From assembly GCA_017631385.1 (NCBI GenBank), contig JAGBTH010000044.1, forward strand, positions 1 through 40,981: a DNA stretch of 40,981 nucleotides, read 5' to 3'. Below are positions 22,475 to 30,499 of this stretch, in pieces (position 1 is the first letter of the stretch; each line of letters begins with the position of its first letter). The DNA is from Kiritimatiellia bacterium. GTDB lineage: Bacteria; Verrucomicrobiota; Kiritimatiellia; RFP12; UBA1067. The translations under genes and the position numbers were made by a program. The notes below the pieces were generated by a model, which searched no databases, was not told the origin of the DNA, and worked only from the letters and a program-made list of their open reading frames with translations.

Positions 22475-25288
22475 ATGCGAATTATAGTTTTACGAGCTCT
22501 AGCTCTAGTAGGTGTACTGTTTTTCTTGTTGTCAGTTATTGCCGCGCCTGTTGTTCCAGGTGAATTTACTGATCCGTCGAACTTGCGTAAGGTGGTAGAA
22601 CAGGAGCCTCAACTTGAAACGCCTGAGGATTTTAAATTCCCCTATATTTCTACATATTATGTTGAGTCTACGATAACTACTAAAGATAATGTCGAAATTA
22701 ATTTTTTCGTCACTGATTGGGAAAATTCTCTCGCGCGATTTGGTGATGATTCTTTTAGGTTTGATGTGTATTTTGAGTGCATTACTCCTGATGGTAAAAC
22801 GCTTAAAAAGACTCATAAATCTATTAAAGCTGGCGATAATAAGTTCGCCTTTAAGCCTTTCCCAAAAGGCGAATATAAATTTAGAGTTTGGGCGAAGGAA
22901 CTTAAGAGTGGTTTAGAGTCTCATCGTGTATGGCAGCGTTTTCGCGTTCTCGAGCCGGAGGATCTCGTTATTCCCGCAGATAAGATTTACACTGTAACCG
23001 ATGCCGATCTTGAGAAATATTCAATCTCTAATAAGGGTGATTTTGGGCGCAGGATTTTAGTTGAAGTTCCGGAGCATCCTAAAGGAACTAAGACTCAAGA
23101 AGCTGCACGAAAGAATAAGGAAGTTGTTCTTAAATATGTATCTGAAAATCCGTCTAAGAATATAGATGGCAAGACTGGGTATACGATTTATATTCCCGCG
23201 CGAAAGGGTGAGATAATCCCTAATTCATTCCGCGCCTGTCATGTCGTTTATGACTCTACTTACGATACGAATGCTGTTGAGCAGGCTTCAATTAAAACGG
23301 CTGAGGGTCTTAATCAGCTTTTAAAGGACAAGGCGGGCGAGGGATTTAGAAAAATTGTTCTTCTTCCTGGTACTTATCGTATAAGCTATAAGCGCACGGT
23401 TTCGATTCCTTCGAATGTAACGCTCGATCTTAACGGTGCTGTAATTAAGCAGAATGGCTTTACGGGGGCTGCGTCTATGATGGTCACTCTCGACTGTGTT
23501 TACGATGCTCATTTAGTTAATGGTGTAATCGAGGGCGATTATTACGAGCACGATTATGCGGGCTCTCCTCATAATTCGGAGTGGCCGATCGGCTTTTCAA
23601 TAAAGGGCGACTCGCTTTATTGCTCTGTTAAAAACGTGACGGTGCGTGAAATTACTGGCTATGGCGCCACTAACGGCCAGGGTAAGAAAAATGGTATGCA
23701 TTCTCCCTATACTGTTGCTGTTAAAAAGCATACTCCAGGTGCACTTAATTTGAACGATGGTACGGTCGATGCTTCGCGTAAAGATCTTTTTACATCTGGT
23801 TTTACTCCTGTTAAGCCTAGCGTCGCCAATTCGATTCAGATTTCTAAATATCTCGGGTATCAGGGCGTTGCCACTCGTCAATGGACGCTTACGTGCTGTT
23901 GGTACGATAAGGATAAGAAGTTTCTTTCGTCTGAAACGATTTATCAGTATCGCGTAGTCCCGATTCCTGAGGGCGCGCGCTTTTTGAGAATAACTCAGTT
24001 CAATTCTTCTCTTGAAGCGGCTAATAAGTCTGGCCTTACGGTAATGAGTTTCTATATTCCTCAGAATTGCGAGATAAAGGATAATGTATTTATTCGCTGC
24101 CGCTGTGTTGGTTACGCGCCGTGTGCGATGAAGAACTTTCTTTTTGAGGGTAATACCTTTACCAAGAGCGGTGAAGCCGCCGCGAAATGCCCATTCGACG
24201 CGGAGGACGGTTGGGATGGAATGCAGGATACGACATTTCGCGCGAACAAGCTTTATGGTAATGTCGGCAACAATTCGCTCTTAACATGCTGCGGACATAA
24301 CTTTATTTTTGAGAAGAATGAGGCTTCTTTGTACTTCTGGCCGCGTACATATTCGCCTTGCGTGAGAGATAGTGTAATTCCATACGCTACATTTAAGTGC
24401 GATGGGCAGGTTCGCTCTGGTTACGGACGTTTTGAGCGTAACACATATCTTTATGGATTAGATGTTCATGAAACTAAGGGTCGCCAAACTTATGGTTGGG
24501 ATTATGCGTTCGGTAACTTTGACTTTACTGCTAATACAAATAAGAAGTTTAACCTAAGCCTCTCTAAAACCGGTCGTATAGTTAATTCGAAGTTTGATAA
24601 AAAGAGAGTTACTATTTCGCGCGCGGTAGGATGCTCGTTCGATTCATGCGCTATTATGCGTATAACAGATGGCTTATGGATCGGTAATAAGATTACAGGC
24701 GGTGATTTTAAGTATCCGTACGGTAAGAATTATTTTGAGAAGTGCGACTTTAACAAGGTAGCATTAACTGGCTTTAATACCGGTGATCATACATTTAAGA
24801 ACTGCACATTTACAGACTGCACGTTCTTAACATTCTCAGGAAATGTAAAAGTTACGTTCGAAAATTGCAGTTTTAAGGGATGCGATATGTGGAATGGTTG
24901 GTGGACTCAAAATAGTAACCTTACTTTTTATAAGTGCAATATTGAGGTTAAGGACAATCTCTTTTTGAAGCTTGGCGCTTATGGTGTAGGTGATGTCGTT
25001 ATCGATTCCTGTAAGGTTACCAGTAAGAAGGATAAAGGTGTTGTTTTCTGCAATATCTTTGACTGGCGTCCTTCGGGCGGTGATAAGCAGCCTGGCAGCG
25101 TTACGGTTAAAAACAGCGTGTTTGGCCCAGGTATTGACCATGCTGTTGGAACCAAAGATAAAGGCGCCTTAAGCGGTAAGACAAAGACAACTAAAAAACT
25201 CACCTTTACAGAGTCCAATAATAAAATGGCTTCTGGTAAGAGCGCCATCGGTAAAATGCCGGAGTATGGGGCTAAGTCTAAAAAGTGA
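22475..25288 (+). CDS. Large secreted right-handed beta-helix (pectate-lyase-like) protein
   Basis: The 937-residue protein begins with a signal peptide (IVLRALALVGVLFFLLSVIA). An Ig-like domain spans roughly residues 60-165, where the protein talks of a YKFRVWAKEL-type strand. The rest is dominated by beta-helix rungs rich in Asn, Asp and Cys, starting with NVTLDLNGAVIKQNGF and LVNGVIEGDYYEHDY and continuing to near the C-terminus with repeated ENCSF, CTFTDCTF-like turns. This is the pectin-lyase-fold layout, so the likely role is cleavage or binding of plant or host polysaccharide at the cell surface or outside. The exact enzyme class cannot be named. The uronate genes at 4.4-7.2 kb would suit pectin use. 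AAGGAA gives a clear start. Confidence 0.8.
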   Translation: MRIIVLRALALVGVLFFLLSVIAAPVVPGEFTDPSNLRKVVEQEPQLETPEDFKFPYISTYYVESTITTKDNVEINFFVTDWENSLARFGDDSFRFDVYFECITPDGKTLKKTHKSIKAGDNKFAFKPFPKGEYKFRVWAKELKSGLESHRVWQRFRVLEPEDLVIPADKIYTVTDADLEKYSISNKGDFGRRILVEVPEHPKGTKTQEAARKNKEVVLKYVSENPSKNIDGKTGYTIYIPARKGEIIPNSFRACHVVYDSTYDTNAVEQASIKTAEGLNQLLKDKAGEGFRKIVLLPGTYRISYKRTVSIPSNVTLDLNGAVIKQNGFTGAASMMVTLDCVYDAHLVNGVIEGDYYEHDYAGSPHNSEWPIGFSIKGDSLYCSVKNVTVREITGYGATNGQGKKNGMHSPYTVAVKKHTPGALNLNDGTVDASRKDLFTSGFTPVKPSVANSIQISKYLGYQGVATRQWTLTCCWYDKDKKFLSSETIYQYRVVPIPEGARFLRITQFNSSLEAANKSGLTVMSFYIPQNCEIKDNVFIRCRCVGYAPCAMKNFLFEGNTFTKSGEAAAKCPFDAEDGWDGMQDTTFRANKLYGNVGNNSLLTCCGHNFIFEKNEASLYFWPRTYSPCVRDSVIPYATFKCDGQVRSGYGRFERNTYLYGLDVHETKGRQTYGWDYAFGNFDFTANTNKKFNLSLSKTGRIVNSKFDKKRVTISRAVGCSFDSCAIMRITDGLWIGNKITGGDFKYPYGKNYFEKCDFNKVALTGFNTGDHTFKNCTFTDCTFLTFSGNVKVTFENCSFKGCDMWNGWWTQNSNLTFYKCNIEVKDNLFLKLGAYGVGDVVIDSCKVTSKKDKGVVFCNIFDWRPSGGDKQPGSVTVKNSVFGPGIDHAVGTKDKGALSGKTKTTKKLTFTESNNKMASGKSAIGKMPEYGAKSKK

Positions 25289-25309
25289 GTGATTGAGCTT
25301 TTTAAAATT

Positions 25310-25318
25310 TGCTATAAT
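25310..25318 (+). promoter_or_regulatory. Extended -10 promoter at the gltX start
   Basis: TGCTATAAT is a perfect extended -10, 10 nt before the gltX ATG at 25328. No ribosome-binding site is visible between them, so the gltX mRNA is likely leaderless or has only a few leading bases. Confidence 0.55.
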
Positions 25319-25327
25319 AATACAACT

Positions 25328-26647
25328 ATGTCAGAAAATATTAGAGTTAGATTCGCTCCGTCTCCGACGGGTAAGGTGCATATCGGCAATATTCGTGCCG
25401 CTATTTATAACTGGCTTTATGCTCGTCATACTGGCGGTAAGTTTTTACTTCGAGTTGAAGATACTGATCTTGAACGCTCTACGCCCGAGGCTATTCAAGC
25501 GTTATTGGAATGTATGCAGTGGCTCGGGCTAGATTATGATGAAGAAGCCTTTTACCAGACTAAGAATAAGCCGCGTCACATGGAGGCTGTAGAAAAGCTC
25601 ATCGCTTCTGGCCACGCTTATAAGTGCGAGCGGACTTCGCGCGATGGTAAGACGGGCGAAGTCGTTATGTTTAAGATGCCTACTGAAGGTGTTATTGAGT
25701 TTGACGATATTGTTAAGGGTAAGATGTCTAAGAAGGCTGAAGATATTCAGGACTTCGCCATTGTTCGCTCTGACGGCTCGCCTATTTTCCATATCGCTAA
25801 TGTTGTAGATGACATTGATCAAGGCGTAACCCATATTATTCGCGGCGACGATCATGTTGAGAATACCTTTAAGCATATTTGTATGTTTAAAGCGCTCGGC
25901 GCACCTGTTCCGAAATATGGCCATCTTTCGATGATTGTCAATCAGCAGGGTAAGCCTTATTCTAAGCGTGATGGCGCGGCATTCGTAGGTGAATTTAGAG
26001 ATCAGGGCTATTTACCTGATGCGCTTTTCAATTATTTATTGCTTTTAGGCTGGAATCCCGGTGATGAGCGCGAGGTTTTAACAAAGAGCGAGATGATTGA
26101 GCTTTTTGATTTAGCTAAGGTTCATGTTACTGCAGCCAAGTTTGATATGAAGAAGCTTCAGTGGATGAATGGCGAATACATTAAGCGTATGCCTAAGGAT
26201 GTGTTCACTTCTGAGCTCATTAGCCGCGTTAATGAGGCGGGTATGACTATCCCTGAAGGTTATGATTTATCGTATCTCGTCGATCAGCTTCAGATTAGAA
26301 CAAAGTTCTTGAACGATATTCCTGGAGCTTGCAAGTGCTTTTTCAGTGATGACTTTGAGATGGATGAAAAGGCTGTTGATAAGCGCCTTAAAAAGGATGG
26401 AGTTAAGGCGATTTTGATTGATCTGGTTGAGCGCTTTAAAGCTGCTCCTGAATGGAATGCGATTGCGCTCGAAAATCTCGTTAAGGAGCTTTCTCAGGGT
26501 AATGGTATGGGGCCTTGGGTTCATCCGATTCGCGTCGCGGTCTCTGGTCGCGGCGAAGGCATTGGTCTATTTGAGATGCTCCAGCTGCTCGGTCGTGATA
26601 AAACTCTCGAGCGTCTTATGAATGCCGCGGAGAAATACGCATTGTGA
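25328..26647 (+). CDS. gltX: Glutamyl-tRNA synthetase
   Basis: GltX charges tRNA-Glu and is a class I aminoacyl-tRNA synthetase. The 439-residue protein begins MSENIRVRFAPSPTGKVHIG with the HIGH-type signature, followed by RVEDTDLERS. The ATP-binding loop PYSKRDGAAFV represents KMSKS. The C-terminal half is a helical anticodon-binding region. The length is shorter than the usual 460-490 residues. The ATG at 25328 begins the conserved N-terminus and lies 10 nt after an extended -10 with no ribosome-binding site, so a leaderless start is proposed. The stop overlaps the next gene's GTG by 3 nt (TGTGA), so translation is coupled. Confidence 0.92.
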   Translation: MSENIRVRFAPSPTGKVHIGNIRAAIYNWLYARHTGGKFLLRVEDTDLERSTPEAIQALLECMQWLGLDYDEEAFYQTKNKPRHMEAVEKLIASGHAYKCERTSRDGKTGEVVMFKMPTEGVIEFDDIVKGKMSKKAEDIQDFAIVRSDGSPIFHIANVVDDIDQGVTHIIRGDDHVENTFKHICMFKALGAPVPKYGHLSMIVNQQGKPYSKRDGAAFVGEFRDQGYLPDALFNYLLLLGWNPGDEREVLTKSEMIELFDLAKVHVTAAKFDMKKLQWMNGEYIKRMPKDVFTSELISRVNEAGMTIPEGYDLSYLVDQLQIRTKFLNDIPGACKCFFSDDFEMDEKAVDKRLKKDGVKAILIDLVERFKAAPEWNAIALENLVKELSQGNGMGPWVHPIRVAVSGRGEGIGLFEMLQLLGRDKTLERLMNAAEKYAL

Positions 26648-27606
26648 AAACACTTCTCGTAGGATATAAGGCGGCCGATTTATTCGAGCGCGGTAAGCAC
26701 GGTAAGAAATTCACAGCTAAATGGCTAGATGAAAATGTTCTTTGCCATACGCTTGACATATATCATCGCCATGCAATAGAGAAGACTCATCATATAAGAG
26801 CGATCTGTTCGCCGCATTTACCAGAAGGGCCGTGGGATTTAATAAAATTTAAAACCGGTCCTAAACTAATGTCGGGGGAACTCTCGCTCGATATGCTCCA
26901 AGAGATACATCGCCTTAAACCTGTTAAGTTTGAGCTTGAATTTGTAGGTAAAGAGCGCGATAAGAACGATCTTTTAGCCAAAATTCGCGATAATCCAGAG
27001 CGTGTTCGTGATTTTAGCGCTAAGTGGCCAGCGAGTGTACCAGGTGGCGAAAAGCTCATGTTTACGAGTTATCCGGGGTGTTTTTGCCATAGGAGATTAG
27101 ATGAAGGAGGTCTCGCCCTCGCCGAAGTAATCTCTCGCGACCTCACCTCATCGCCCATTCCCCAATCTCCATTCCCCGTTCCCCATTCCCCATCCCTCCT
27201 AGACATGGGCTGTGGCTGCGGGTTGGTCGGGTTTCTCATTAAGAGCGTCGTTAAAGATCTTTCGCTCGTTATGGTTGATTCGCATTCACGAGCGGTCGAG
27301 GCAGCGAATATAAATGCCGCGAACTTTAATATGACGGCCGAAATTATCCTCGCCGATAATGGAACGCCAGCTAGAATGGATGGTACTTTCGATGTTTTTG
27401 CCGGTAATCCGCCATATTATTCCGATTATAGAATAGCTGAGGTATTTTTAGAGACGGCTAAAAGGGCGCTTAAGCCTGGTGGAGTATGTTATACGGTCGT
27501 AAAGAATGACGCGGGGTTAAGGCCGGTCCAAGAGAGGTATTTCCCGAATGTTGAAGTCATTCGTCGCCGCGGATATTGTGTACTTAAGTCTCAAAAGCCG
27601 ATGTAA
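26644..27606 (+). CDS. RsmC-like rRNA (guanine-N2) methyltransferase
   Basis: The 320-residue protein has an N-terminal domain of about 165 residues and a C-terminal Rossmann methyltransferase domain. The AdoMet motif is DMGCGCGLVGFLI near residue 185, and the catalytic motif is GNPPYYSDYR (NPPY) near 254, which is typical of N2-guanine methyltransferases of the RsmC/RlmG group. The conserved KPGG segment lies near 276. The target is probably an rRNA guanosine; no closer call is safe. It starts with GTG overlapping the gltX stop. An in-frame 42-bp heptamer array (27154-27195) forms a Pro/Ser linker between the two domains. Confidence 0.8.
   Translation: MKTLLVGYKAADLFERGKHGKKFTAKWLDENVLCHTLDIYHRHAIEKTHHIRAICSPHLPEGPWDLIKFKTGPKLMSGELSLDMLQEIHRLKPVKFELEFVGKERDKNDLLAKIRDNPERVRDFSAKWPASVPGGEKLMFTSYPGCFCHRRLDEGGLALAEVISRDLTSSPIPQSPFPVPHSPSLLDMGCGCGLVGFLIKSVVKDLSLVMVDSHSRAVEAANINAANFNMTAEIILADNGTPARMDGTFDVFAGNPPYYSDYRIAEVFLETAKRALKPGGVCYTVVKNDAGLRPVQERYFPNVEVIRRRGYCVLKSQKPM
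27154..27195 (+). repeat. Six tandem 7-bp repeats inside the methyltransferase gene
   Basis: Six degenerate heptamers, CCCATTC, CCCAATC, TCCATTC, CCCGTTC, CCCATTC and CCCATCC, follow each other without gaps. They total 42 bp, exactly 14 codons, and start on a codon boundary, so the frame is kept and they read as a Pro-rich linker (PIPQSPFPVPHSPS). Similar short heptamer tracts (GGGTCAG type) are seen at 27992-28012. Confidence 0.8.
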
Positions 27607-28056
27607 TAATAAAAGTTGCGTCCTATAGTAGACGGAGAACGTAAGAATCTTGATACCAAGTGAGTTGCGTCACTGCTTGTTAGGCATAGTTTTATCATTG
27701 TTTTGTGATTATAAAAAATAACCGTAGTTAGCGTAAAATTTTTAGTTAACTTTTTTATGCTTAACGATATAATAGTGGATCAGTAGAAAAACGATCTGAT
27801 TTCTTAAAAAAATACAAATTTGGAGACTATCATTATTGATGTAAAAGTGATATAATACGAATGTTTTTGTTGGAGAGATTGATACTTCAATAGAAATGAG
27901 CAAGATATATGAAAGGAAGAATAGAGAGTTTATTAAGATTATATCACCGGTCGTAGTACCAGAAATGGCCGGCTTCTCCACTTGGTTAGTTGTTAGGGGT
28001 CAGGGGTTAGAGAATTCTAAACCTAAAACTTTTAACTAACCAAGGAGTGAGAGTGA
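27607..28056. other. Gene-free stretch upstream of RNA copy 2
   Basis: I see no credible gene here. It contains two -10-like elements, TATAAT at 27768-27773 and an extended TGATATAAT at 27848-27856, and AT-rich sequence. It also holds the long inverted repeat at 27982-28043. The short open frame after 27861 encodes only ten residues. The region probably supplies promoters for the accessory cluster at 28.3 kb. Confidence 0.5.
27982..28043. repeat. 62-bp imperfect hairpin with heptamer-like interior
   Basis: TTGGTTAGTT (27982-27991) and AACTAACCAA (28034-28043) are perfect inverted repeats of 10 bp. The interior can continue the stem through GGGGTTAGA and TCTAAACCT. The left half contains TTAGGGG-TCAGGGG-TTAG, a 7-bp periodicity like the array at 27154. 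It could be a small mobile repeat or a transcription stop. Confidence 0.5.
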
Positions 28057-28304
28057 GTATGGGGTGCGAAAGCTAACCCATACGACGTACGCGAATCAGC
28101 GTATGACGCTTCATGTGAAAATCGCCAAAATTTCAGCAAAAGCGGAATACGATGGTCGCGCTACGTGGATAATCCACGTGGCGTGTTTTCATCATTCATG
28201 TTTTTGCTAAGGCGTTTGGCGATGCCTCACATGAGACGTGGTGATTTGAAAACACGCCACTTCTTTTTTCCGCGCAAGGGGGTGAGTCGTGAAACAAAGT
28301 GCGG
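28057..28304 (+). ncRNA. Pseudoknotted leader RNA, copy 2
   Basis: The core repeats the architecture of the RNA at 14110-14291. Helix A pairs 28111-28118 with 28227-28234 (8 bp) and 28121-28129 with 28215-28223 (9 bp), again split by an AA/GCC internal loop. Helix P3 pairs AGCAAAA (28135-28141) with TTTTGCT (28202-28208). Helix B pairs GTGGCGTGTTTTC (28178-28190) with GAAAACACGCCAC (28248-28260), then TTCTTTTTT. A last hairpin CCGCGC/GTGCGG lies at 28270-28304. Extra features are two 5' hairpins (28057-28083 and 28088-28103) and an ACGTGGAT hairpin (28163-28179) that competes with helix B. No clear promoter was found. Confidence 0.72.
28178..28269 (+). terminator. Terminator-like helix B of RNA copy 2
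   Basis: A perfect 13-bp helix, GTGGCGTGTTTTC with GAAAACACGCCAC, is followed by TTCTTTTTT. The 57-nt loop contains the 3' halves of helices P3 and A. The 5' arm overlaps a local hairpin (28163-28179), so folding of that hairpin would weaken the terminator. Confidence 0.6.
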
Positions 28305-28319
28305 GAAAAGGAAAACAAA

Positions 28320-28484
28320 ATGGATAAAGAAGTAGCTGCTGAAAAAGCTAAAAAAATAGGTGGGATATTATTGGTTGTATTAACGAAAACTTTTAAGGTT
28401 ATGTGGGTTTGTGTTAAGTGGATTTTTAAAGCGCTTTGGTGGATAATTAAGAATTTTAAATTCAAGACCACTTCAATGAATTAA
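28320..28484 (+). CDS. Small Trp-rich membrane protein
   Basis: The 54-residue protein has a charged N-terminus (MDKEVAAEKAKK) and one or two close hydrophobic helices rich in Trp and Lys (GGILLVVLTKTFKVMWVCVK, then KALWWIIKNFKFK). It looks like a single-pass or surface-lying amphipathic membrane protein, similar in style to the N-terminal membrane part of the protein at 17977. The ATG at 28320 follows an AAGGA motif. It is the first gene after structured RNA copy 2 and is followed 10 nt later by the next small gene, so both are probably in one transcript. No function is known. Confidence 0.6.
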   Translation: MDKEVAAEKAKKIGGILLVVLTKTFKVMWVCVKWIFKALWWIIKNFKFKTTSMN

Positions 28485-28494
28485 GGGTAAGTCT

Positions 28495-28695
28495 ATGATG
28501 TTTGCAGAATGGTCGGGTCATACCGTTAAGGTGTATCGATTAGATAGAACAATCATGAGAACAATTAGAGCTCGATATGATGTAGTATCTGTTCAATGTT
28601 CAGGTGAAATTGGGAATGGCTATATCGCTATTACTATGGTTAATGGTAAGACGGATGTTTATCACGATAACGGAACCATTTATCGTCAAGGATAA
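28495..28695 (+). CDS. Small beta-rich protein (single-blade propeller-like)
   Basis: The 66-residue protein is predicted to be mostly beta strand. Its two halves look alike: SGHTVKVYRLDRTIMRTI near the start, and AITMVNGKTDVYHDNGTIYR at the end, a pattern of strand, turn, strand reminiscent of one WD40/beta-propeller blade. There is no signal peptide or membrane segment. Two adjacent ATG codons (28495, 28498) follow AAGGG by 7-10 nt; either may be used. It lies between the small membrane protein and the RiPP precursor candidate. Similar short proteins occur in gut bacteria next to zinc-ribbon genes; their role is unknown to me. Confidence 0.55.
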   Translation: MMFAEWSGHTVKVYRLDRTIMRTIRARYDVVSVQCSGEIGNGYIAITMVNGKTDVYHDNGTIYRQG

Positions 28696-28782
28696 GAATT
28701 TTGCTGATTTCATCTAGTGAGTGCTAGAATGAATTGAAGCGAATAAAACAAAAGGAACAAAAGTTCCAGAAAGGAGCCAGAA

Positions 28783-28920
28783 ATGGCCTATAAGAAACCC
28801 CAAATCGTAGCGAAGAGCGCTGCTAAGCAGACCTTTGTTGCGGGATGCCCGTCGGACAAAGCGCAGAGTGGTTGCCACAATTCGCATAACCGGATGTGCG
28901 AGATTGCTCAAAAGCTCTAA
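28783..28920 (+). CDS. Candidate Cys-containing RiPP precursor peptide
   Basis: A 45-residue peptide begins MAYKKPQIVAKSAAKQTFVAG, a typical polar leader, and the remaining part has three Cys (22, 31, 39) spaced by Gly, Ser, Asn and His: GCPSDK...GCHNSH...MCEIAQKL. It has a strong ribosome-binding site (AAGGAG, 6 nt before the ATG). Two radical SAM-SPASM enzymes follow at once, an arrangement typical of ribosomally made, post-translationally modified peptides such as thioether-linked ranthipeptides or sactipeptides. The Cys are probable crosslink donors. The type of linkage, leader cleavage site and export route are not visible. Confidence 0.7.
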   Translation: MAYKKPQIVAKSAAKQTFVAGCPSDKAQSGCHNSHNRMCEIAQKL

Positions 28921-28945
28921 ATGGGTCTTTTGTTCAACATCGTTG

Positions 28946-29044
28946 CCATTCGGATAATTTATAATACTAGATTTTATTTAGTATAGTAGTTATGTCGAAT
29001 GGAGACTGCCACTCGTTTTTTTAATCGAATTAAATTTCGAGTGG
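28946..29044 (+). promoter_or_regulatory. Two intercistronic hairpins between precursor and maturase
   Basis: The first hairpin pairs CCATTCG (28946-28952) with CGAATGG (28996-29002), with inner ATAA/TTAT and ATACTA/TAGTAT helices. The second pairs CCACTCG (29009-29015) with CGAGTGG (29038-29044), with inner TTTAAT/ATTAAA, and is followed by tagTTTTT. They look like a partial terminator that keeps precursor mRNA in excess over enzyme mRNA. Confidence 0.55.
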
Positions 29045-29079
29045 TAGTTTTTCTGTTTGGTCAAAACGGGAGATTGTTA

Positions 29080-30498
29080 ATGTGTAAAAGTTCGAATCAA
29101 GTTTTAGGAATACCACAACTTGAAAATGGATGGTCTTTGAATCAACGGATCATCGTAGCAAAAAATACTTTTATAAGGGGAGTGGGCGAGGATTTATTAG
29201 TATGGTGTCCACGTTCAGGAGCGTCTTTAGTTGTAAATAACGCACGTTTACTAGAATTAGCTTTGCGAGGCGGCCCTAAACGCGTGGAGGAGATAATTAG
29301 TTGCTTGTCTAAGCATATGAACTGTTCGTACAATACTGTTTTTGAAGGGTATGGCGAAATTTTAAAGGAATTGGAGAAAGAATGTCTTGTTGAAGTGCTT
29401 GATGAAGCTGGAAAAAGAGATAATCTTGATGCTGCTGCGAAAGGTAGTGCTGCTGAAGATGAGGCTGATGGAGATCGTCTGAATGTTGATGCAGATCCTA
29501 TTCATGAATTTTACACCACACACCATTTACCTATTGAACTTCATCTAGATCTGACGGATGCATGTACCGAGCGTTGTGTTCATTGTTATGTTCCTCATGA
29601 GCAGAATCACTTTCTGCCAGTTGAGTCGGTGGAAAAAGCATTGACTGAATTTCGTGAAATGGATGGTATTACAGTACATCTCTCCGGAGGAGAGGTTATG
29701 CTGCATCCTGATTTTGAACGAATCTGTCGGAAGTGCGTGGAATTGAATCTCAATTTAATTATTATGTCTAACATGACATTGGCTGATGAGAAGCGAATTA
29801 GATTTTTGAAAGAGATAGATCCTCAGGTTATCAATGTCTCTGTTTATAGTATGAAACCAGAAGAGCATGATGCCATCACGCAATTGCCTGGTAGTTGGTC
29901 ACGGACGATGAAGGCTCTAGAATTGTGTGACAAGCATGGAATTTTATATCGTATCGCAACTCCTCTCTTAAAAGAGAATCAAACAGCATTTGGTGAGTTG
30001 AAGAAATTTGCTGATATACATCATGTTCACTTGTCAACAAGAGCCGAAATTATTGCGCAATCCGATCATGATTGCGGAAATCTTGCACATGTTTGTTCAC
30101 CAGAAGAGTTGCAAAATGTGTTAGAGTGTAATCGTGAGATGTTCAATGAAAATTGGATCGAGAGGATGCCCTCTGTGGATGCGAAGGTGTGTGATATTGG
30201 CGAGGTGAGGATATATTTAAATGCTAAAGGTGATTATTATCCATGTGCCACTATGCATGGATATGTGTTGGGGAATATTCGCGAGAACACGATGGTGGAA
30301 GTGTGGAATGGTGAGAAACTGAATTATCTAAGAGGTTTGAAGAATAGTGATTTTGGTGTGTGTGCGAGTTGCGAGAAGCGTCCTTGGTGTAAAGTGTGCC
30401 CAGCGGCCAATTTTAACGCCACAGGAGATTTATTTAGGCATCATCCTGGAGCGTGCGCGTTATCTGGGGTTATAAAAAAAGTCTACGGAGGTAAATAA
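29080..30498 (+). CDS. Radical SAM / SPASM peptide maturase A
   Basis: The 472-residue enzyme has an N-terminal peptide-recognition (RRE/PqqD-like) domain of about 100 residues. A radical SAM domain follows with the CTERCVHCY motif (CX3CX2C) that binds the [4Fe-4S]-AdoMet cluster, and HLSGGE is present. The C-terminal SPASM domain has many Cys: GDYYPCATMHG, VCASCEKRPWCKVCPA and GAC near the end, for auxiliary clusters. It should modify the precursor at 28783, probably by forming a Cys thioether or a C-C bond. The ATG at 29080 follows GGGAG by 7 nt. An earlier in-frame ATG at 28999 has no ribosome-binding site, and its 27 extra codons cover the two hairpins, so it is less likely. Confidence 0.85.
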   Translation: MCKSSNQVLGIPQLENGWSLNQRIIVAKNTFIRGVGEDLLVWCPRSGASLVVNNARLLELALRGGPKRVEEIISCLSKHMNCSYNTVFEGYGEILKELEKECLVEVLDEAGKRDNLDAAAKGSAAEDEADGDRLNVDADPIHEFYTTHHLPIELHLDLTDACTERCVHCYVPHEQNHFLPVESVEKALTEFREMDGITVHLSGGEVMLHPDFERICRKCVELNLNLIIMSNMTLADEKRIRFLKEIDPQVINVSVYSMKPEEHDAITQLPGSWSRTMKALELCDKHGILYRIATPLLKENQTAFGELKKFADIHHVHLSTRAEIIAQSDHDCGNLAHVCSPEELQNVLECNREMFNENWIERMPSVDAKVCDIGEVRIYLNAKGDYYPCATMHGYVLGNIRENTMVEVWNGEKLNYLRGLKNSDFGVCASCEKRPWCKVCPAANFNATGDLFRHHPGACALSGVIKKVYGGK

Positions 30499-30499
30499 A

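Noticed and set aside
27742-27981. A 79-codon minus-strand frame upstream of RNA copy 2
   Set aside because: AT-rich hydrophobic translation with no recognisable motif, no clear ribosome-binding site, and opposite to all other genes.
27982-28043. Inverted repeat as an integron attC site
   Set aside because: The core site consensus is not matched at the ends and no integrase or gene-cassette array is present.
28999-29079. Longer N-terminus for radical SAM enzyme A
   Set aside because: No ribosome-binding site before 28999 and the added codons coincide with two stable hairpins; ATG 29080 has GGGAG at a good distance.
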